The notes beneath the pieces were generated by a model. It was not told where the DNA came from, made no database searches, and saw only the letters and a program-made list of their open reading frames with translations. This document shows positions 5,811 through 9,563 of a stretch of DNA of 9,563 nt, in pieces (positions within the stretch are counted from its first letter, which is position 1; each line of letters opens with the position of its first letter). A program made the position numbers and the translations under genes. The DNA comes from an uncultured bacterium (GTDB lineage: Bacteria > Bacteroidota > Bacteroidia > Bacteroidales > Muribaculaceae): contig CAMHGU010000075.1 in the NCBI GenBank assembly GCA_946184715.1, positions 1 through 9,563 of the forward strand. Reading direction: 5' to 3'.

Positions 5811-6902
5811 ATGAGTGAAGAAGTGAAGCTGCTCAAAGGCAATGAGGCGATAGCGCTGGCCGCCATACGCTACGGGTGCGACGGCTACTTCGGCTACCCC
5901 ATCACCCCGCAATCGGAGGTGCTGGAGACGCTGATGGAACAGCAACCGTGGGACACGACCGGAATGGTGGTGCTGCAAGCCGAATCAGAAGTGGCAGCAA
6001 TCAATATGGTATATGCCGGAGCGGCGTGCGGCAAGGTAGTATTCACGTCGTCGTCGAGTCCGGGCGTGTCGCTGATGCAGGAGGGCATCTCCTATATCGC
6101 GGCGGCCGAGCTGCCGGCGCTGATTGTCAACGTGCAGCGCGGCGGGCCGGGCTTAGGCACCATTCAGCCGTCGCAGGCCGACTATTTCCAGGCCACCAAA
6201 GGCGGCGGCCACGGCGACTATCACCTGATAGTGCTCGCCCCCTCGAGCGTGCAGGAGATGGTCGATTTTGTGGGCCTTGCCTGGGACCTCGCTTTCAAAT
6301 ACCGCACCCCGGCGATGATACTCGCCGACGGTGTCATAGGCCAGATGATGGAGAAGGTGACGCTGCCGCCACAGCGACGTCGCCGCACTATGGAAGAGCT
6401 GATAAAGCAGTGTCCCTGGGCCGTAACCGGCAAGAAAGGACGCGACAAGAACATCTGCACCTCGCTCGAGCTTGAGAGCGACAAGATGGAGATTATCAAC
6501 AACCGTCTCCAGTCCACCTACCGCGACATCGCGCGCCACGAGAAGCGCTACGAGGCCTACAACGTGGAGGGCGCCGACTATCTGATTGTGGCCTTCGGCT
6601 CCATCGCCCGTATATGCCGCAAGAGCATCGACATCGCCCGCGAGCGCGGCCTCCGCATTGGGCTTATCCGCCCCATCACGCTGTGGCCATTCCCCTCGGA
6701 GGCCGTGGCCCAAGCCGCCCGCGGCACCAAAGGCGTGCTCACCGTCGAAATCAACGCCGGGCAGATGATTGAGGACGTGCGCCAGGCTATCAACGACCGC
6801 GCTATGCCCATCGAGCACTACGGCCGCCTCGGCGGTATGGTCCCCGACCCCGAAGAGGTGCTCGACGCTCTCAACCGCCTATTAATCAACCCTACTAAGT
6901 GA
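5811..6902 (+). CDS. vorB: 2-oxoacid:ferredoxin oxidoreductase alpha subunit (VorB/KorA type)
   Basis: This 363-residue protein is the alpha chain of a CoA-dependent 2-oxoacid:ferredoxin oxidoreductase. It holds the PFOR N-terminal pyrimidine-binding domain, with GYFGYPITPQSEV (25-37), QAESE (56-60) and FTSSSSPG (78-85), and then the PFOR domain II / transketolase-C-like part (about 250-350, IVAFGSIARICRKS and LIRPITLWPFP). The enzyme oxidatively decarboxylates a 2-oxoacid to acyl-CoA with ferredoxin reduction. The length and the short separate subunits fit the 2-oxoisovalerate (VorB) or 2-oxoglutarate (KorA) groups. Homologues in Bacteroidales are usually named VorB, but the substrate cannot be decided from sequence alone. 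Its start follows an AT-rich tatatataata stretch. The beta-subunit gene follows after 11 bp. Confidence 0.92.
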   Translation: MSEEVKLLKGNEAIALAAIRYGCDGYFGYPITPQSEVLETLMEQQPWDTTGMVVLQAESEVAAINMVYAGAACGKVVFTSSSSPGVSLMQEGISYIAAAELPALIVNVQRGGPGLGTIQPSQADYFQATKGGGHGDYHLIVLAPSSVQEMVDFVGLAWDLAFKYRTPAMILADGVIGQMMEKVTLPPQRRRRTMEELIKQCPWAVTGKKGRDKNICTSLELESDKMEIINNRLQSTYRDIARHEKRYEAYNVEGADYLIVAFGSIARICRKSIDIARERGLRIGLIRPITLWPFPSEAVAQAARGTKGVLTVEINAGQMIEDVRQAINDRAMPIEHYGRLGGMVPDPEEVLDALNRLLINPTK

Positions 6903-6913
6903 CCCTTACTGCT

Positions 6914-7675
6914 ATGGAACTTAACGAGATAATACGCCCGGAGAATAAGGTTTACGCCAAGCCGCGGCTGATGAACAGCAACCATATGCACTACTGCCCC
7001 GGGTGCAGCCACGGCGTGGTCCACAAGCTCGTGGCCGAGGTGCTCGAAGAGATGGGACAGGAAGAGACCGCGATAGGCATCACGCCGGTGGGCTGCGCAG
7101 TGTTTGCCTACAACTATATCGACATCGACTGGATTGAAGCCGCCCACGGGCGCGCCCCGGCCATCGCCTCGGCCGTGAAGCGCCTGCAGCCCGACAAGCT
7201 GGTGTTCACCTACCAGGGCGACGGCGACTTGGCCGCCATAGGCACCGCCGAGACTATCCACGCCGCCAATCGCGGCGAGAACATCGCCATCATCTTCATC
7301 AACAACGCCATCTACGGAATGACCGGCGGACAGATGGCGCCCACTACCCTGCTGGGCCAAAAGACGGCCACCACGCCCTACGGCCGCCGCGTGGACCTCA
7401 ACGGCTACCCGCTGAGCATCGCGCCTATCCTGGCCGGCCTCGACGGCACTTGCTACGTCACCCGCCAGAGTGTCCACACCCCCGCCGCCGTGCGCAAGGC
7501 CAAAGCCGCAATCCGAAAAGCCTTCGAAAACTCCCTCGCCGGCCGCGGCTGCTCCCTCGTGGAGGTGGTCAGCACCTGCAACTCCGGCTGGAAGCTATCC
7601 CCCGCCGAGGCCAACCGCTGGATGATCGAGAATATGTTCCCCAAGTACCCTCTGGGCGACCTTAAAAACGTTTAA
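6914..7675 (+). CDS. 2-oxoacid:ferredoxin oxidoreductase beta subunit (TPP-binding)
   Basis: This 253-residue TPP-binding subunit forms the active site together with the alpha chain. Landmarks are HYCPGCSHG (26-34), VGCAVF (59-64), HGRAPA (79-83 region), the TPP/Mg motif YQGDGDLAAIG (100-110) continued by INNAIYGMTGGQ (129-140), and the MAPTT segment. The start is placed at the ATG of 6914, giving MELNEIIRPENKVY. A GTG at 6899 is in frame and overlaps the alpha stop codon as GTGA, so a 258-residue form is possible but less likely, because the extra MTLTA is unlike the family. Only CPGC is seen as a clustered cysteine pair; the iron-sulfur clusters are carried by the separate delta subunit. 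The gamma gene follows after 5 bp. Confidence 0.92.
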   Translation: MELNEIIRPENKVYAKPRLMNSNHMHYCPGCSHGVVHKLVAEVLEEMGQEETAIGITPVGCAVFAYNYIDIDWIEAAHGRAPAIASAVKRLQPDKLVFTYQGDGDLAAIGTAETIHAANRGENIAIIFINNAIYGMTGGQMAPTTLLGQKTATTPYGRRVDLNGYPLSIAPILAGLDGTCYVTRQSVHTPAAVRKAKAAIRKAFENSLAGRGCSLVEVVSTCNSGWKLSPAEANRWMIENMFPKYPLGDLKNV

Positions 7676-7680
7676 GCGAT

Positions 7681-8217
7681 ATGACAACCGAAATCATCAT
7701 AGCCGGATTCGGCGGCCAAGGCGTGCTCTCAATGGGCAAGATTCTCGCCTACTCCGGCCTTATGGAGGACAAAGAGATAACCTGGATGCCCGCCTACGGC
7801 CCCGAGCAGCGCGGAGGCACCGCCAATGTGACCGTAATCATCAGCGACGACAAAATCTCCTCGCCCATCCTCAACTCTTACGACGTGGCAATCGTGCTCA
7901 ACCAGCAGAGCCTCGACAAGTTCGAGCCTAAGGTGAAGCCCGGCGGCATCCTCATCTACGACGCCTACGGCATCAACACGCCGCCCACCCGCACCGACAT
8001 CCGCCTGCACCGCATCGAGGCGATGGAGGCCACCTTCGAGATGGGCAACAACAAGGCGTTCAATATGGTGGTGCTCGGAGCTATGCTCAAGGTGTGCCCC
8101 GTGGTCACCATCGAGAGCGTACTCAAGGGCCTCAAGAAGACCCTGCCCGAGCGGCACCACGACCTGATACCGATGAACGAGGCCGCCCTGCGCCGCGGCA
8201 TGCAGCTCATCGACTGA
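7681..8217 (+). CDS. 2-oxoacid:ferredoxin oxidoreductase gamma subunit
   Basis: This 178-residue protein is the gamma chain (the pyruvate/ketoisovalerate oxidoreductase catalytic-domain family), thought to take part in CoA binding and in holding the complex together. It starts with the family signature IIIAGFGGQGVLSMGKILA (5-23, GFGGQGV at 9-15) and has PAYGPEQRGG (37-46), VAIVLN and KPGGILIYDAYGI. It is complete and of the usual length. It begins 5 bp after the beta stop codon and ends the four-subunit operon. A restriction-modification gene starts 40 bp later on the same strand with no clear terminator between them. Confidence 0.92.
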   Translation: MTTEIIIAGFGGQGVLSMGKILAYSGLMEDKEITWMPAYGPEQRGGTANVTVIISDDKISSPILNSYDVAIVLNQQSLDKFEPKVKPGGILIYDAYGINTPPTRTDIRLHRIEAMEATFEMGNNKAFNMVVLGAMLKVCPVVTIESVLKGLKKTLPERHHDLIPMNEAALRRGMQLID

Positions 8218-8257
8218 CCGCGCCCCGCCCTAACCCCCTTAAACCCACATACAACCG

Positions 8258-9563
8258 ATGAACAACGACCGTCAGATGGCCGCCGCGGCCGCCGCCTTTG
8301 CCGCGCGATGGCAGGGCCGAGGCTACGAAAAGGGCGACTCTCAGTCATTCTGGATTGAGCTGCTCACCGAGGTGTTCGGCGTGGAAAACCCCGCGTCGTT
8401 TATCCGATTTGAGGAGAAGGTGAAGCTGGACAACACCAACTTCATCGATGCCCATATCCCCGCCACCAAGGTGATGATAGAGCAGAAGTCGATAGGCAAA
8501 GACCTGCGCGCCCCAATAGTGCAGAGCGACGGCTCGCGTCTTACGCCCTATCAGCAAGCCAAGCGCTACGCCGCTGAGCTCCCCTACTCCGAGCGCCCCC
8601 GCTGGATTATCACCTGCAACTTCGCCGAGTTTCTCATCTACGATATGGAGCGCCCCAAGACCGAGCCGGAGAGCATCCTCTTGTCCCACTTAGGCAAGGA
8701 GTACTACCGCCTGCGCTTCCTTATCGACACCCGCAGCGAGCACATTAAGCGCGAGCTGCAAGTGTCGATACAAGCCGGCGAGATAGTGGGCCGCATCTAC
8801 GACGCCCTGCTGCGCCAGTACGACGACACGTCGGCCCAGGCCCTGCGATGGCTCAACATCCTGTGCGTGCGCATCGTATTCTGCCTCTACGCCGAGGACG
8901 CCGGCATCTTCAGCCACGACCAATTCCACGACTACCTCGCCCGCTACACCGCGCCCGACCTCCGCGCGGCCCTGCTACGCCTCTTTGAGGCACTCAACAC
9001 CCCCGCCGAGCAGCGCAGCCGATACCTCAATGACGACCTCAAGGCGTTCCCCTACACCAACGGCGGCCTCTTCGCCGAAGACATCGAGATACCGCAGTTC
9101 ACCCCCGAGCTCCGCGAGACGCTCCTCCAGAACGCCTCGCTCCACTTTGACTGGAGCGAAATCTCGCCCACGATATTCGGTGCCGTGTTTGAGAGCACCC
9201 TCAACCCTGCCACACGACGCTCAGGCGGTATGCACTACACCTCGATCGAGAATATCCACAAGGTAATCGACCCGCTGTTTCTCAACGACTTGCGCCGCCG
9301 TCTCGACGACATCCTCGAGGAGAAGGTGGAGCGAACGCGCGCTAAGAAGCTCGACGCCTTTCAGGACCACCTCGCCTCGCTCACCTTCCTCGACCCTGCC
9401 TGCGGCTCCGGCAATTTCCTCACCGAGACTTATCTGTCGCTCCGCCGCCTTGAGAATGAGGTAATCAGCGAGCGATATCACGGCCAGTCATTCATCGCCC
9501 TCGAGGGTCAAAGCCCCGTAAAGGTGAGCATCAACCAGTTCTACGGCATCGAAATCAACGACT
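8258..9563 (+). CDS. MmeI-like type IIL restriction-modification protein, N-terminal half (cut by right edge)
   Basis: Reading from the ATG at 8258 the frame stays open for 435 codons to the window end. The protein appears to be a single-chain restriction endonuclease and adenine methyltransferase of the MmeI family. The N-terminal nuclease shows Asp64, Glu75 and Lys77 as D-x10-E-x-K (IDA ... MIEQKS), the PD-(D/E)XK core. A helical spacer follows (about 170-330), with the family segments LYAEDAGIF, YTNGGLFAE and HYTSIENIHKVIDPLFL. The methyltransferase begins with motif I, FLDPACGSGNF (377-387, Asp379), and YGIEIND (429-435) at the edge. The target-recognition domain and catalytic NPPY lie outside. 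Family members cut outside an asymmetric site, modify one strand, and need AdoMet. The start codon is followed by an alanine-rich run (8-16). No separate promoter is seen, so read-through from the operon upstream is possible. Confidence 0.88.
   Translation, partial: MNNDRQMAAAAAAFAARWQGRGYEKGDSQSFWIELLTEVFGVENPASFIRFEEKVKLDNTNFIDAHIPATKVMIEQKSIGKDLRAPIVQSDGSRLTPYQQAKRYAAELPYSERPRWIITCNFAEFLIYDMERPKTEPESILLSHLGKEYYRLRFLIDTRSEHIKRELQVSIQAGEIVGRIYDALLRQYDDTSAQALRWLNILCVRIVFCLYAEDAGIFSHDQFHDYLARYTAPDLRAALLRLFEALNTPAEQRSRYLNDDLKAFPYTNGGLFAEDIEIPQFTPELRETLLQNASLHFDWSEISPTIFGAVFESTLNPATRRSGGMHYTSIENIHKVIDPLFLNDLRRRLDDILEEKVERTRAKKLDAFQDHLASLTFLDPACGSGNFLTETYLSLRRLENEVISERYHGQSFIALEGQSPVKVSINQFYGIEIND

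Noticed and set aside
8275..8305. GCC/GCG-rich run near the start of the type IIL gene as a phase-variable repeat
   Set aside because: The run is irregular, and loss or gain of whole triplets would keep the frame, so it would not switch the gene off.
1..9563. CRISPR arrays, insertion sequences, rRNA or tRNA genes
   Set aside because: No spaced repeats, transposase frames, terminal inverted repeats or RNA-gene signatures were seen when reading both strands.

Overview
The window looks like chromosomal DNA of a gut Bacteroidales bacterium, possibly Muribaculaceae (inference). The reasons are a high-GC genome with no clear Shine-Dalgarno sequences, several matches to the Bacteroidetes promoter form (TTG, 19-20 nt, TAnnTTTG), a secreted BspA-type leucine-rich-repeat protein with a DUF4886 domain, and a four-gene 2-oxoacid:ferredoxin oxidoreductase operon arranged as in Bacteroidales.

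Left part (1-2904). A 5'-nucleotidase/metallophosphatase gene starts at 100 and runs off the left edge on the minus strand. Its leader holds a 23-bp tandem duplication. Two divergent promoters lie at about 207-237 (minus) and 264-295 (plus). The plus promoter would give a transcript with a leader of about 330 nt that can form several stable hairpins. The leader precedes a 727-residue secreted protein (632-2815) that joins leucine-rich repeats, a dockerin-like calcium-binding pair and a DUF4886 SGNH-hydrolase-like domain. A long hairpin at 2841-2875 separates it from the convergent gpmI.

Middle (2905-5524). gpmI (minus strand, phosphoglycerate mutase of glycolysis) and a DUF2461/TIGR02453 gene (plus strand) diverge from a 154-bp spacer carrying a TAATTTTG box on each strand. 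An intergenic stretch of 270 bp follows and ends in the promoter of the next operon.

Right part (5525-9563). Four subunits of a 2-oxoacid:ferredoxin oxidoreductase (delta ferredoxin, alpha, beta/TPP, gamma) form a tight operon. Such enzymes oxidatively decarboxylate branched-chain 2-oxoacids or 2-oxoglutarate to acyl-CoA and pass electrons to ferredoxin. Forty bp downstream on the same strand begins a large MmeI-like type IIL restriction-modification protein, cut by the right edge after the start of its methyltransferase domain. The window is mostly ordinary core metabolism. The parts most worth a second look are the structured leader with its three-domain secreted protein, and the restriction enzyme placed behind the oxidoreductase operon.
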